From: an uncultured Owenweeksia sp.
Lineage (GTDB): Bacteria > Bacteroidota > Bacteroidia > Flavobacteriales > Schleiferiaceae
DNA: 64,000 bases
Reading direction: 5' to 3'
NCBI GenBank assembly: GCA_937146805.1
Contig: CAKZRR010000027.1
Span: forward strand, 30,250-94,249
Positions 33,913 through 44,400 of this stretch are shown here, piece after piece. Under the pieces are notes generated by a model, which was given only the letters and a program-made list of their open reading frames with translations, ran no database searches and had not been told where the DNA came from. Within the stretch, counting starts at the first letter, position 1, and each line of letters begins with the position of its first letter. Made by a program: the position numbers and the translations under genes.

Positions 33913-35085
33913 TTAGTAATTAAACTCACCTTTAACACTGGTAATAGTCAGCTTTTTTTCATCAGATGCTTCAACCCTACCCACAATTTGTGCGGCTACG
34001 TTAAAGCTTCTAGAAATACTCAAAAGTGATTCCGCAATAGCGGGGTCACAATAAATTTCCATTCGATGTCCCATGTTAAAGACCTGGTACATCTCTTTCC
34101 AATCGGCATTGGAAGATTTTTGAATGAGTTCAAACAAGGGAGGTATTTCAAAAAGGTTATCCTTTATAACATGTACATTATCAACAAAATGCAACACTTT
34201 CGTTTGTGCACCTCCACTGCAATGTACCATTCCATCTATTTGCGAGCGGTGCTCTTGCAGCATTTTTTTTATGATGGGCGCATAGGTTCGGGTTGGTGAT
34301 AAAACCAATTTACCCGCATCTAAAGGCGTTCCTTCTATTTTATCTTGCAATTGCTTGTTACCTGAGTACACTAAATTTTCGGGCACATTAGGATCAAAAG
34401 ACTCTGGAAACTCTTTAGCTAAATTTTTACTAAACACATCATGGCGCGCAGAAGTTAATCCGTTACTTCCCATTCCGCCATTATATTCGGTTTCGTACGA
34501 TGCTTGCCCAAAAGAGGATAAGCCAACAATTACGTTACCCGGTTTAATGTTTCCATTGTCAATTATATCGCCACGCTTCATACGAGCCGTTACGGTGCTG
34601 TCCACAATTAGGGTACGCACCAAATCTCCAACATCTGCCGTTTCTCCACCGGTAAGAATCAAGTCAATACCCCATTCGCTCATTTCCTCAACTAGCTCTT
34701 GTGTCCCATTTATGAGCGCTCCAATAACTTCGCCTGGCACTAAGTTTTTATTTCTACCAATGGTAGAGGAAAGTAAAATTGGCGCCTCAGTAGCACCCAC
34801 GCATAGCAAGTCATCCAAGTTCATCACTAGTGCATCTTGCGCTATACCTTTCCAAACAGATAGGTCTCCTGTTTTTTTCCAGTACATGTAGGCCAAAGAC
34901 GATTTTGTTCCCGCTCCATCGGCATGCATTACCACGCAATGGTCTTCGTCTCCAGTCAAAAAATCTGGAATTATTTTACAAAATGCTTTTGGGTACAAGC
35001 CTTTATCCAAATGAGCTATGGCTTTGTGTACATCTTCTTTTTGGGCCGATACTCCGCGACCACTGTAACGCTCGGTTGAATTCAT
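33913..35085 (-). CDS. purM: Phosphoribosylformylglycinamidine cyclo-ligase (AIR synthetase)
   Basis: 390 residues. PurM cyclises FGAM to AIR with ATP, step five of purine synthesis. Features are RYSGRGVSAQKEDVHKAIAHL (substrate and ATP-binding start), MHADGAGTKSSLAYMYW, LILTGGETADVGD and the late VHCSGGAQTKVLHFVD of the PurM/PurL fold. I start at the ATG at 35085 (35091 is TTG). A -7 element lies four bases upstream, inside the T-run of the preceding terminator, which suggests that initiation is leaderless or nearly so. Longer than typical AIRS (about 345) because of the Bacteroidota insertion pattern. Confidence 0.94.
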   Translation of the reverse strand: MNSTERYSGRGVSAQKEDVHKAIAHLDKGLYPKAFCKIIPDFLTGDEDHCVVMHADGAGTKSSLAYMYWKKTGDLSVWKGIAQDALVMNLDDLLCVGATEAPILLSSTIGRNKNLVPGEVIGALINGTQELVEEMSEWGIDLILTGGETADVGDLVRTLIVDSTVTARMKRGDIIDNGNIKPGNVIVGLSSFGQASYETEYNGGMGSNGLTSARHDVFSKNLAKEFPESFDPNVPENLVYSGNKQLQDKIEGTPLDAGKLVLSPTRTYAPIIKKMLQEHRSQIDGMVHCSGGAQTKVLHFVDNVHVIKDNLFEIPPLFELIQKSSNADWKEMYQVFNMGHRMEIYCDPAIAESLLSISRSFNVAAQIVGRVEASDEKKLTITSVKGEFNY

Positions 35086-35088
35086 AAG

Positions 35089-35096
35089 CAAAAATA
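35089..35096 (-). promoter_or_regulatory. -7 promoter element of purM inside the terminator T-run
   Basis: Minus-strand TATTTTTG is an exact TAnnTTTG match, partly formed by the T-tract of the terminator of the upstream OmpA gene. Its last base is four bases before the purM ATG. Confidence 0.4.
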
Positions 35097-35137
35097 AAAA
35101 AGCGCCCTCTCGAAATTTTTCCAGAGGGCGCTTTTTT
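35096..35137 (-). terminator. Strong intrinsic terminator after the OmpA gene
   Basis: The stem pairs AGCGCCCTCT with AGAGGGCGCT and extends through flanking A/T, about 15 bp with no mismatch, followed on the minus strand by a T-run. It separates the OmpA/PD40 gene from purM. Confidence 0.9.
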
Positions 35138-35150
35138 CTACATTAAATTA

Positions 35151-37649
35151 TTATTCAAAGGCAATCCAATATCCCACAGGAATAGCCTTTGGATTAACAT
35201 CTGGGTTCAATTCCTCTAAAGTTTTATTATCAATACCCAATTCTTTTGCTACCGCTTTTAAAGACATGTTACGCTTCATTACTTGGTAATGTGTAGCATC
35301 CCACTCGCTGTAATCTGCATTTTTAGTAATCTTTAACTGTAAGCCCGCAACTGGTCGTACCCCGCGCATTCCGCCATTAATTCGTTTAAGATCTACTACC
35401 GAAATTTTGTTCTTTTTCGCAGCTACACCTAGTGATTCTCTATCGCCTAAAACATAAATCTCTCCTTTAGGTAATTTTTCTTCTTCCTCTTCTTCCTCCT
35501 CTTCTGTAGGCTTCACTTTGGGTACATAATCATCACGTAATACTTTCATATCCGTTCTACGATTAATTTGATTGGCCACATCTGATATCTCAGCACTTAA
35601 ACCTCTAATATATCTTTCGGTAAGCTCTTTACCCGCCTCAAAATGTTCAGCTCCAAATCCTTTGTAATCTGTAGGAATAACAAATGGCTCAGACTCGCCT
35701 TTACCACCTGCAACTAATCTCAATGAATCAATACCTTTCGAAATTAAATACTCAACACAAGTATCCGCTCTATGCTGCGAAAGTATTTGGTTACGTTTTT
35801 CAGTATCCTTGTAATCCGTGTGCGAACGCATTTCAATTACAATGGTTGGATTTTTCACTAAAATAGCCACCACGGTATCCAATGAATTACGAGACTCTTC
35901 GTTCAAGTCCCATTTAGCTGTTTCAAAAAGCACATTTGGCAGTACAATAGGAACATCAATTGGATCAAGCTTTTTACTTACCGTCATTACATGTAAAAAA
36001 CGATTTTCGGCAGGTGTAAATTCAAAGGCTGATAAGGGCACTCCAACGGTTGTAACATCTGAGCTGTTACTCAAGAATTTTTTACGGCTGTAGCTAATCT
36101 CGTAAGTCACATTTTCATCTACCTGGTCAGCATTAAAAACATACTTACCTCTAGCATCTGTGTTAACAATGATCTCTTCCGCTCCACCTGTTAAAGTAAC
36201 CGTAACCTGATCTAGTGGCTTTCCATCTTTAGAGCTAGTAATTACCCCTTCAATATTAAATACCATTGGTGTTTTAACTACCGCATAAATATCATCGCTT
36301 TTAGCACCTGTACGGTTACTAGACATGAACCCTACTTGATCGTTACCAGGTTGAAATATCAAACCAAAATCATCGGCTCCGGTGTTAATAGGGAATTGCA
36401 TGTTTTCGGCTTTAGCTCCTTTTACAGGTAAACCATCATCACCAACTCTAATTCTAAATACATCCAAACCACCCATTCCCGGCCAGCCATTTGAAGAAAA
36501 ATAAAGATACCCATCATTATGGGCAAACGGAAAATATTCGTCTCTCTCAGTATTTACAGCATCACCCAAATTAGTAGGTTCATTCCAAACTTTGTCACGC
36601 TTATTAAAAGTAGTTACAAAAATATCTCTACCTCCCTTGCCCTTGTAAGCTGTTGAAACAAAATACAACATCTTATCATCTGGAGACAAAGATGGTTGGC
36701 CAATATTGGCTAAGGTATCTTTACCAATAATAATTCTTTCTGGATCTTTCCAGCCTTCGCCTTGCTGCTCAGTAATGTACAAGCCGCACTCTAACTCTTC
36801 GTTTTTACCAAACAAACATCTTCCAAAATAAATTTCTTTTCTACGGCTTTCATAGGTAGCCGAACCTTCATCATACATGGTATTCAACACGTCAGATTCA
36901 TCTAACAATCTGGGTGTTGACCATTTCACATCTGCTGGAGATTTTAATCTCTTACCATCTGCTGGTGCGCTACGTCTTCTTGCGTCCGTTTTACGCTCCG
37001 CTTCCGAAATATAGATATCGGCAAAACCTCCACCTGTCCAGGCGTTATCCTCTTTACCTTCTGATTCTTCTCTATTAGATGTGAAAATAATCACCTCATT
37101 ATCTCCTCTTTTTCCTGCAAAAGCAGGTGAAAAGTCCATCGCCTCGCTATTCAAATCTACCATGGGGTCTACCTGATAACGGCTTGGTTCTTTAATCCAT
37201 TTTTTAGCCAATGTGCAGCTCTCAATACCAATATCTCCTTTCGGGTCTGTTGGTGCTAATTTTTTATAATCTTGGTAACCCACCAAAGCTTCTTCATATT
37301 CGCCAATAGAGCGCTTCATATCCGCATAGTACAATTGTGCTAATGGGTCTTTGTATTCTAGCTTAGCCGCCTTCATATAAAAAGTAGCCGCCTCCGAATA
37401 GTTATTGGTAAAGCGATAGCACTGCGCTATTCTAAATAAAACCTCTGATTTATCCTCTCTCCCTTTAACGCTCCCCAGGGCGGCCTTTAAAAGTTCAATG
37501 GACTCAGCGTACTCATAATTGTCATACGCAATAAAAGCAGCTTTAACGTCTTTCTTAAGCTTTGCGTAGGGATCTTTTGGCTGGGCAACTAGCGAAAAGC
37601 TATTTATACTAAATGCAACTAGTAAAAAACCAATAAATTTTATTCTCAT
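35151..37649 (-). CDS. PorE-like TPR-PD40-CRD-OmpA protein with C-terminal LysM-like repeats
   Basis: 832 residues from the ATG at 37649 (upstream Met codons would add an unconserved stretch). A signal peptide (to FSLVAQ) precedes TPR-like helices (about 30-150, KLKKDVKAAFIAYDNYEYAESIELLK), a PD40/WD40-like propeller (FSPAFAGKRGDNEVIIFTSN, QPSLSPDDKMLYFVST, YFPFAHNDGYLYFSSNG), a carboxypeptidase-regulatory-like domain (TSSKDGKPLDQVTVTLTGG), then OmpA (VLFETAKWDLNEESRNSL, NQINRRTDMKVL). This is the domain order of PorE, which anchors the T9SS to peptidoglycan. The end adds two LysM-like stretches. An anchor role is likely; orthology unproven. Confidence 0.85.
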   Translation of the reverse strand: MRIKFIGFLLVAFSINSFSLVAQPKDPYAKLKKDVKAAFIAYDNYEYAESIELLKAALGSVKGREDKSEVLFRIAQCYRFTNNYSEAATFYMKAAKLEYKDPLAQLYYADMKRSIGEYEEALVGYQDYKKLAPTDPKGDIGIESCTLAKKWIKEPSRYQVDPMVDLNSEAMDFSPAFAGKRGDNEVIIFTSNREESEGKEDNAWTGGGFADIYISEAERKTDARRRSAPADGKRLKSPADVKWSTPRLLDESDVLNTMYDEGSATYESRRKEIYFGRCLFGKNEELECGLYITEQQGEGWKDPERIIIGKDTLANIGQPSLSPDDKMLYFVSTAYKGKGGRDIFVTTFNKRDKVWNEPTNLGDAVNTERDEYFPFAHNDGYLYFSSNGWPGMGGLDVFRIRVGDDGLPVKGAKAENMQFPINTGADDFGLIFQPGNDQVGFMSSNRTGAKSDDIYAVVKTPMVFNIEGVITSSKDGKPLDQVTVTLTGGAEEIIVNTDARGKYVFNADQVDENVTYEISYSRKKFLSNSSDVTTVGVPLSAFEFTPAENRFLHVMTVSKKLDPIDVPIVLPNVLFETAKWDLNEESRNSLDTVVAILVKNPTIVIEMRSHTDYKDTEKRNQILSQHRADTCVEYLISKGIDSLRLVAGGKGESEPFVIPTDYKGFGAEHFEAGKELTERYIRGLSAEISDVANQINRRTDMKVLRDDYVPKVKPTEEEEEEEEEKLPKGEIYVLGDRESLGVAAKKNKISVVDLKRINGGMRGVRPVAGLQLKITKNADYSEWDATHYQVMKRNMSLKAVAKELGIDNKTLEELNPDVNPKAIPVGYWIAFE

Positions 37650-37677
37650 ACTTAATTCATATTTGTGCAGGAATGCG

Positions 37678-37685
37678 CTAAAGTA
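37678..37685 (-). promoter_or_regulatory. Near-consensus -7 element of the OmpA gene
   Basis: Minus-strand TACTTTAG, one mismatch from TAnnTTTG, about 29 bp before the ATG at 37649. Same form as the element before the FkbM gene. Confidence 0.35.
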
Positions 37686-37769
37686 AACATTTATTGCAAA
37701 CGCTAAAAAGAAGATTTTAACAGTTAAACCGCTACCAAACAAAGCTTTTAGCCACATCCTATATTTACA

Positions 37770-37797
37770 AAAAAAGGCCGCGCTAGCGACCTTTTTT
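37770..37797 (-). terminator. Intrinsic terminator after glnN
   Basis: AAAAAAGG and CCTTTTTT arms enclose CGC/GCG pairs and a short loop, with a T-run on the minus strand. It lies between the glnN stop (37819) and the OmpA gene. Confidence 0.75.
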
Positions 37798-37818
37798 AAT
37801 TATCTTGCTATCAAATGA

Positions 37819-40005
37819 TTAGGCAAATATCAACTCTCTGTATTTTGGTAATGGCCACAACTCGTCATCTACCAATAATTCTAATTTATCACATTGATAT
37901 CTTATTTTATCAAGATAAGGGAACACCACATCACAATAACCGACTGCTTTATCCTTAGCCAAGGCCAATTTATTGAACTTCTTACGGGCGGCAATCATCG
38001 CTTCCTTATCACCAATGATAGAAGAGATGCGCTCACTAATTTCTTCTATCATTTGCAATTGTTCTTTAGCTACTTTCTCAAATTTCTTTTGATCTAAAAC
38101 TTCTTTTAAACCACGTACATTTTCAATTAAACGATTTTGATAAGTAATGGCGGTAGGTACCACATGATTTCCAGCAATATCACCCAGTACTCTAGATTCA
38201 ATCTGAATTTTCTTCTGATATTCTTCCAACAAAATTTCATGTCGTGCCGCCACCTCTACGCGGTTCATAACACCATTATCTTCAAAAAGAGAAAGTGCCT
38301 TTTCCGAAATATAAAAATCCAAAGCTTGTGGTGTTGACTTCACATTTTTGAAACCCAACTTTTCAGCGGCTGTTACCCAGTCATCGCTGTAACCATCGCC
38401 TTCAAAGCGAATGCTCTTACTTTCTTCAATGCAATCTCTCAATACATTAAAAATAGCATCATCTTTCTTCATTCCACCTTCAATAAGCCCATCAACTTCC
38501 TTTCTAAAAGCACGAAGCTGGTTGGCCATAATGGTATTCATAACCGTCATGGGTTGTGCACAATTGGCAGACGAGCCTACTGCTCTAAACTCAAATTTAT
38601 TGCCTGTAAAAGCAAAAGGCGATGTTCTATTTCTATCCGTATTATCCAATAAAATTTCAGGGATTTTACCTACCACATTCAGCTTAAGCTCTGTTTTTTG
38701 CTCTGGAGATAATGAACCTTTTTCTAATTTTTCTAAAGCATTTAAAGTTTCGGTAAGCTGGCTTCCAATAAAGGCCGAAATAATAGCCGGTGGCGCTTCA
38801 TTGGCTCCCAGTCTATGGTCGTTTCCTGCTGAGGCAATGGCCGCTCTTAATAAATCAGCATGATCATGCACCGCCTTAAGTGTGTTTACAAAAAAGGTTA
38901 AAAACTGTAAATTGGTTTTTGGTGTTTTACCGGGGCTCAATAAATTGATACCTGTATCTGTAGCCAACGACCAGTTGTTGTGCTTCCCACTTCCGTTTAC
39001 ACCCGCATAAGGCTTTTCATGACAAAGCACTTTAAAGTTGTGTCTGCGCGCCACCTTATCCATTAAGTCCATCACCAAGGAATTGTGATCAACCGAAATA
39101 TTCGCTTCTTCAAACATAGGTGCCATCTCAAACTGACTAGGCGCTACCTCATTATGACGAGTAGTTACCGGAATTCCTAGTCGGTAGGATTCGTATTCAA
39201 ACTCACGCATAAAAAAACGAACACGGTCAGGAATTGATCCAAAATAGTGGTCGTCTAATTGTTGCCCCTTTGCGGCCGAATGACCTAAAAGAGTTCTGCC
39301 TGTTAATTTTAAATCAGGGCGAGCTTCATACAAAGCGGTATCCACCAAAAAATACTCCTGCTCCCAACCGAGCGTTGCATGTACCTTTTTTACATTTTTA
39401 TCAAAATATTGCGCTACGGCTGTTGCTTCCTGATCTACTACCTGCAATGCACGTAATAAAGGTGTTTTAAAATCCAAAGCCTCTCCAGTGTAAGCCACAA
39501 ATACGGTAGGTATACACAACGTTCTTCCCATAATAAAAGCAGGACTGGTAGGATCCCAAGCTGTATAACCTCTGGCTTCAAACGTATTACGTATCCCTCC
39601 GTTTGGAAAACTGGAAGCATCTGGCTCTTGCTGCACTAGTAAACTTCCTGTAAATTTCTCAATCGCTTCACCTCCCGGTGTAGGTTGAAAAAAGGAATCA
39701 TGCTTTTCCGCTGTCGCTCCTGTTAAAGGTTGAAACCAGTGCGTATAATGAGTAGCGCCTTTGCTCAAAGACCATGACTTCATTCCTGAGGCTACCTGAT
39801 CGGCAATATCTCTGCCAATTTTGCTGCCCTTATCCATAGCTGCCAAAACGCTATTATAAGCCTCTGCCGACATAAACTCACGCATGGCTTTCTTATTAAA
39901 AACGTTTTCACCAAAGATTTGAGAAACCACAAAGTTTTCTGGCTCATACTCTACAGCTTTACGATTGGTATTGGCTTGAAGAGCCGAAAAGCGAATGCTA
40001 GGCAT
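37819..40005 (-). CDS. glnN: Glutamine synthetase type III
   Basis: 728 residues from the ATG at 40005 (the longer frame has no supporting promoter). GSIII combines glutamate, ammonia and ATP to glutamine; it is about 700 residues, unlike the ~450 of GSI. Typical features are the N-terminal SIRFSALQANTNRKAVEYEPENF, the central catalytic stretches GWEQEYFLVD and YGVNGSGKHNNWS-like (AGVNGSGKHNNWSLATD), NRTSPFAFTGNKFEFRAVGSSAN, and a long C-terminal helical region. It is the nitrogen assimilation enzyme of many Bacteroidota. Has its own promoter and terminator. Confidence 0.97.
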   Translation of the reverse strand: MPSIRFSALQANTNRKAVEYEPENFVVSQIFGENVFNKKAMREFMSAEAYNSVLAAMDKGSKIGRDIADQVASGMKSWSLSKGATHYTHWFQPLTGATAEKHDSFFQPTPGGEAIEKFTGSLLVQQEPDASSFPNGGIRNTFEARGYTAWDPTSPAFIMGRTLCIPTVFVAYTGEALDFKTPLLRALQVVDQEATAVAQYFDKNVKKVHATLGWEQEYFLVDTALYEARPDLKLTGRTLLGHSAAKGQQLDDHYFGSIPDRVRFFMREFEYESYRLGIPVTTRHNEVAPSQFEMAPMFEEANISVDHNSLVMDLMDKVARRHNFKVLCHEKPYAGVNGSGKHNNWSLATDTGINLLSPGKTPKTNLQFLTFFVNTLKAVHDHADLLRAAIASAGNDHRLGANEAPPAIISAFIGSQLTETLNALEKLEKGSLSPEQKTELKLNVVGKIPEILLDNTDRNRTSPFAFTGNKFEFRAVGSSANCAQPMTVMNTIMANQLRAFRKEVDGLIEGGMKKDDAIFNVLRDCIEESKSIRFEGDGYSDDWVTAAEKLGFKNVKSTPQALDFYISEKALSLFEDNGVMNRVEVAARHEILLEEYQKKIQIESRVLGDIAGNHVVPTAITYQNRLIENVRGLKEVLDQKKFEKVAKEQLQMIEEISERISSIIGDKEAMIAARKKFNKLALAKDKAVGYCDVVFPYLDKIRYQCDKLELLVDDELWPLPKYRELIFA

Positions 40006-40030
40006 ATATCTATTTTTTAGAATTATGCCG

Positions 40031-40038
40031 CAAATGTA
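40031..40038 (-). promoter_or_regulatory. -7 promoter element of glnN
   Basis: Minus-strand TACATTTG followed by C, exact match to TAnnTTTG, 26 bp before the ATG at 40005. Predicts a leader of about 20 nt and supports the shorter start. Confidence 0.6.
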
Positions 40039-40121
40039 TAAAACAGAAGGGGTGTTTGTTAAAAAAGTTATAAAAATCAAACAACACCCCCACCACAAAA
40101 GGGGATACCTGCTTAAAATAA

Positions 40122-41066
40122 CTAAAATACCCAGAATATGTAAAAGGAATAAGCCAATACCATTACCAAACCTTCGGCACGTGAAATACTACCTTTGGTA
40201 ATAAATCGCATAAAGGGATAGAGCAAAAGGCACACTCCAAAAAGATACGGAAAATCGAAGCTAACCAACTCCGGACTGTTTACGGGAAGTTCTACCAATA
40301 ATCCGGTAATACCTAATACCGCCAATATGTTAAATATGTTTGATCCAATTAAGTTTCCAATGGACAATTCCTGCTCCCCTTTAAAAGCTGCGACCATACT
40401 TGCTGCCAACTCTGGCAAGCTGGTTCCCAGCGAAACGATGGTGATACCAATCACTCTTTCACTCACCCCCCAAGCATCAGCCAACTCTACTGCCCCATCA
40501 ATCAAAAACTCAGACCCGAACTTTAAACTTACTACGCCTATAGCCAAAAAGAACAACATTACAGCCGGGCGCTTTACCTCTTTTACTTCTTCAAGAGTCG
40601 CTGCATCTTCTTTTTTTTGCGCTTTACGCGAAGAAACAATCATTAGAATATTGTATGCAATTAAAGCCACCACTAAAATTATAGACTCCCATAACCTAAG
40701 AACTAAATCGTTTTTAACGAATAAATACAGCAGCAAAGTAACGGCCATCATCAACCAAAAGTCTACTTTATAGGTTTTGGGCTGTACTTTAATAGGGAAT
40801 ACTATGGCGGTTAAACCCAGTATTAAAGCAATATTGGCAATGTTACTGCCTATTACATTTCCAAACGAAATATCGGATAAACCATTTAATGCCGCATCTA
40901 CGCTTACCAGTAGCTCGGGAGCCGAAGTAGCAAACGAAACCACCGTCATTCCTACCACTAGGGTGGATATCTTAAATCGGTAAGCAATGTCAACCGCACC
41001 TTTCACCAACCAATCACCTCCCAATAGCAGGAGTACTACACCCAATAATAAATAGAAATAGGCCAT
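40122..41066 (-). CDS. Calcium/sodium antiporter (YrbG-type CaCA family)
   Basis: 314 residues, about ten membrane helices in two inverted repeats. The alpha repeats carry the conserved ion-binding segments FATSAPELLVS with GNVIGSNIANIALILG in the first and LGTSLPELAAS with GNLIGSNIFNILAVLG in the second. The central acidic loop (KKEDAATLEEVKE) is cytosolic. It likely exchanges Ca2+ for Na+ or H+ across the inner membrane. It follows tatA by 7 bp and is thus probably cotranscribed with it; a functional link is not obvious. Confidence 0.92.
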   Translation of the reverse strand: MAYFYLLLGVVLLLLGGDWLVKGAVDIAYRFKISTLVVGMTVVSFATSAPELLVSVDAALNGLSDISFGNVIGSNIANIALILGLTAIVFPIKVQPKTYKVDFWLMMAVTLLLYLFVKNDLVLRLWESIILVVALIAYNILMIVSSRKAQKKEDAATLEEVKEVKRPAVMLFFLAIGVVSLKFGSEFLIDGAVELADAWGVSERVIGITIVSLGTSLPELAASMVAAFKGEQELSIGNLIGSNIFNILAVLGITGLLVELPVNSPELVSFDFPYLFGVCLLLYPFMRFITKGSISRAEGLVMVLAYSFYIFWVF

Positions 41067-41073
41067 TTAATAC

Positions 41074-41355
41074 TTAGCGATTAAGAGTACGCTTTACTGA
41101 CCCTGTTAGTTCTTCAATATCCTTCTTTTCCTTCTCCACCTTTTCCTTAAACTTTTGCAAATCGTCATCCATCCCAGCGCTGCTATTAATTTCTTGCTTA
41201 ATGTCGTTGGCGGCATTCTTTACATCTCTAATGCCCTTGCCCAAACCTTTAGCAATTTCGGGGATTCGTTTAGCTCCAAAAAGCATCACTACTATTAGTA
41301 AAATAAAAACTATTTCACCACCGCCAATATTAAAAAACAACAACACAGGACTCAT
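41074..41355 (-). CDS. tatA: Sec-independent protein translocase TatA/TatB subunit
   Basis: 93 residues. One N-terminal helix ([19 protein letters not shown]) is followed by the FG hinge and amphipathic helix ([20 protein letters not shown]), as in TatA/B; a long charged tail ([15 protein letters not shown]) follows. TatA forms the translocation pore for folded proteins with twin-arginine signals. tatC is not adjacent; in Bacteroidota the tat genes can be scattered. The family also includes TatB, which cannot be separated here. Confidence 0.88.
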   Translation of the reverse strand: MSPVLLFFNIGGGEIVFILLIVVMLFGAKRIPEIAKGLGKGIRDVKNAANDIKQEINSSAGMDDDLQKFKEKVEKEKKDIEELTGSVKRTLNR

Positions 41356-41387
41356 CTATACTCAAATTTGCGTTTCAAAGGTAAACT

Positions 41388-41417
41388 AAAAACCCCCGTG
41401 AAATCACGAGGGTTTTT
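41388..41417 (-). terminator. Intrinsic terminator after secDF
   Basis: Arms AAAAACCCCCGTG and CACGAGGGTTTTT pair with one A-C mismatch around a four-base loop, giving a T-run on the minus strand right after the secDF stop. Confidence 0.82.
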
Positions 41418-41437
41418 AAAGCTTTTAAAGGAATTTA

Positions 41438-44400
41438 CTAAGCTCTCTCTTTTGCAAATTTCTTGCGAGAAGTATCTAGCATAATAGGTGATGCGATAAA
41501 TAGTGATGAATAAGTACCCACTACAATACCGATTAACATCGCAAACATAAATCCACGAATAACCTCTCCTCCAAATATAAATATGATAAGCAATACAAAC
41601 AAAGTAGTTAAAGAGGTGTTAATGGTACGACTCAAAGTACTGTTCAATGCTTCGTTCACCACTTCATCCATTGGTTTCTTTTTGCTATGTGTACCTAAGT
41701 ACTCCCTAATACGGTCAAATACTACCACGGTATCATTCAGCGAATAACCAATTACCGTAAGTACGGCTGCAATAAATGCTTGATCTATTTCTAATGAAAA
41801 TGGCAACAAACCATAGAATATTGAGAACAATGACAGTACAATTAGGACATCATGGAAAGCAGCTGCAACAGCGCCTAAACTAAATTGCCATTTGCTGAAT
41901 CGTATTAATATGTAAAGGAAAATTACCACTAACGAAAACAAAATAGCCCAAACAGCAGAGGTCTTAATATCATCTGCGATGGTTGGTCCAACTTGCCTTT
42001 CGGCAACAATTCCGATCGCTGCTTCACCTTCTGCCTCAGAGAAGAATCCTTCCTTGGACGGAGCTTCATTGTAGAACTCGCTTAAGCCCGCGTACAACTT
42101 GTTTTTAATCTCTTCGGCTACCTCAACGCCTGTCTCGTCAATTTTGTATTTGGTTGTAATAACCACTTGGTTGTTTTCACCAATAGTTTTTACCTCTGGT
42201 GGCATTTTATTACCGCCATCATCTACAAACTCTGCCCCTAAACGGGATGCAATATCACCTGCCACAACTGGTTGATCAAAGCGTACTTGGTAGGTTCTAC
42301 CACCCACAAAGTCAACACCATAATTTAACCCTTTGGTACTTAACGAAACGATACCTGCAATAATAATTACCAAACTTACTCCGTAAGCAATCTTACGTTT
42401 TCCTAAAAAGTCAATTTTAAATTTAGTGAATGCACCTTCGGTAGCGGCTGTAGAAAACTTAATCGATTTCTTTTTATCCATACGAGCGGCAAAAACCAAA
42501 CGTGTGATGAAAATAGCGCAAAACAATGAAGTTAAAATACCAATGATTAAGGTAGTAGCAAATCCACGAACAGGGCCTGTTCCGAAAAGATAGAGAATAA
42601 CACCCGTTAAAAAGGTAGTAACGTTGGCATCAATAATAGAGCTATAAGCATTGTCATAACCATCTTTAATGGCTAAACTCAAGCCTTTACCGTTTTTCAA
42701 TTCTTCACGAATACGTTCAAAAATAAGTACGTTAGCATCTACCGCCATACCAATGGTAAGTACAATACCCGCAATACCAGGCAAAGTAAGCACGGCTCCT
42801 AACGAAGCCAACACTCCAAAAATGAAGAACATATTGATTACAAGCGCCAAATCAGATGCTGCACCCGCTCCGCTATAGTAGAACATCATGTACAACATTA
42901 CAATACCTAGGGCAATTACAAACGACCATAAACTAGCCTGAATCGCTTCTTTACCTAAAGAAGGTCCAACTATTTCTGATTGAATAATTTTGGCCGCAAC
43001 AGGTAATTTACCTGCCTTTAATTTATTGGCTAAATCTTGTGCTTCTAACACAGTAAAGTCACCCATAATTTGAGTGCTTCCCGATGGAATTTCGCCATTT
43101 ACACGAGGGAAAGAATACACGTAATTATCTAAAACCACGGCTACCGATTTGTTGTCATCAGGGTTATCGGGTGCACCAGCTGCTGCTTTGGTCATTTTTG
43201 CCCAAATACGTGTACCGCTAGCATCCATACTCATACTTACAACAGCACGGTTACCTTGATCAAAATCTTGACGAGCATCTACAACCGCATCCCCTGTTAA
43301 GGGTGCCACATCATCTCTGTTTCCTTTGGCTGCAAAAAGCATTAAATAGCCACGCTCATTTGGCTTGGCGTTCCACAAAAACTTAACATGGCGGAAATTA
43401 CCCGTCAACAAGCTTCTTACTTTAGGATCTTTCAAGTAATTGTTAACCTCTGCGGTATCCTTAACAGCTGAGAAACCAACTATTGGACCCGGTTGAAAAC
43501 GTTGTTCTTGATCTAAGCTTGGAACAAACACACGCAAAAACGGGCTGTACGAATTAGGCGCTTGCGCACTATCTACTTCCGCTAAAGCTAATGAGTCGTT
43601 ATCAAAGTCTGTAGAATCAGCCCCTGTAATAGTGGTAGTATCTTCATCAATAGACGCAATATCATCAATATCCAACAAATCTTCTCCTTCTATATCACCA
43701 TCAAGAGAGGTAGTATCTTCTAATTCAATAAAACCAATTTTATCAATGGCAGCCGATAGGAAGTTAGAAAGCTCATACCCTTCGTATAAATCCCAAAACT
43801 CCAACTCAGCAGTTGACTGCAATAATTTTTTAACGCGATCTGGGTCTTTAACACCCGGTAGTTCTACCAAAATACGCCCGCCATTTTCCAAGCGTTGAAT
43901 ATTAGGCTGCACCACACCAAATTGGTCAATACGCGCACGTAATACCGTATAGGTGTTTTCTACTGCGGCATTTACAGACTCTGAAAGCTCTTGCTTTACA
44001 TCTTCATCTTCTGCGTTAAAGCCAAGCTTATTTGTTAGTTCTTTATTTCCAAAAACCTGTTGGTCGCTCAATTTAAGACCAGGACTTTGCTCCGCTCTAA
44101 CTTCATCAAAGGCATCAAAAAAGTTAGTTAAGTAATCATCTTGGCTATTTGTAGCTAAAACATTGGCACGTTTAATGGCCTCAATAAAAACTGGGTGTTT
44201 TGAATTATTAGATAGTTCTCGCAAAATATCTTTCACTTGAACTTCCAAAATAACGTTCATACCACCTCTAAGGTCAAGCCCCAAGTTGATTTCACGTTCT
44301 TTAACCTCACTGTAAGTAAATTGGTCAAAACCAATATTATATACCTCTTCACTCTTCATAGAGTCTAGGTACTTTTGCTCCTTTTGGTAGTCGCCATTGG

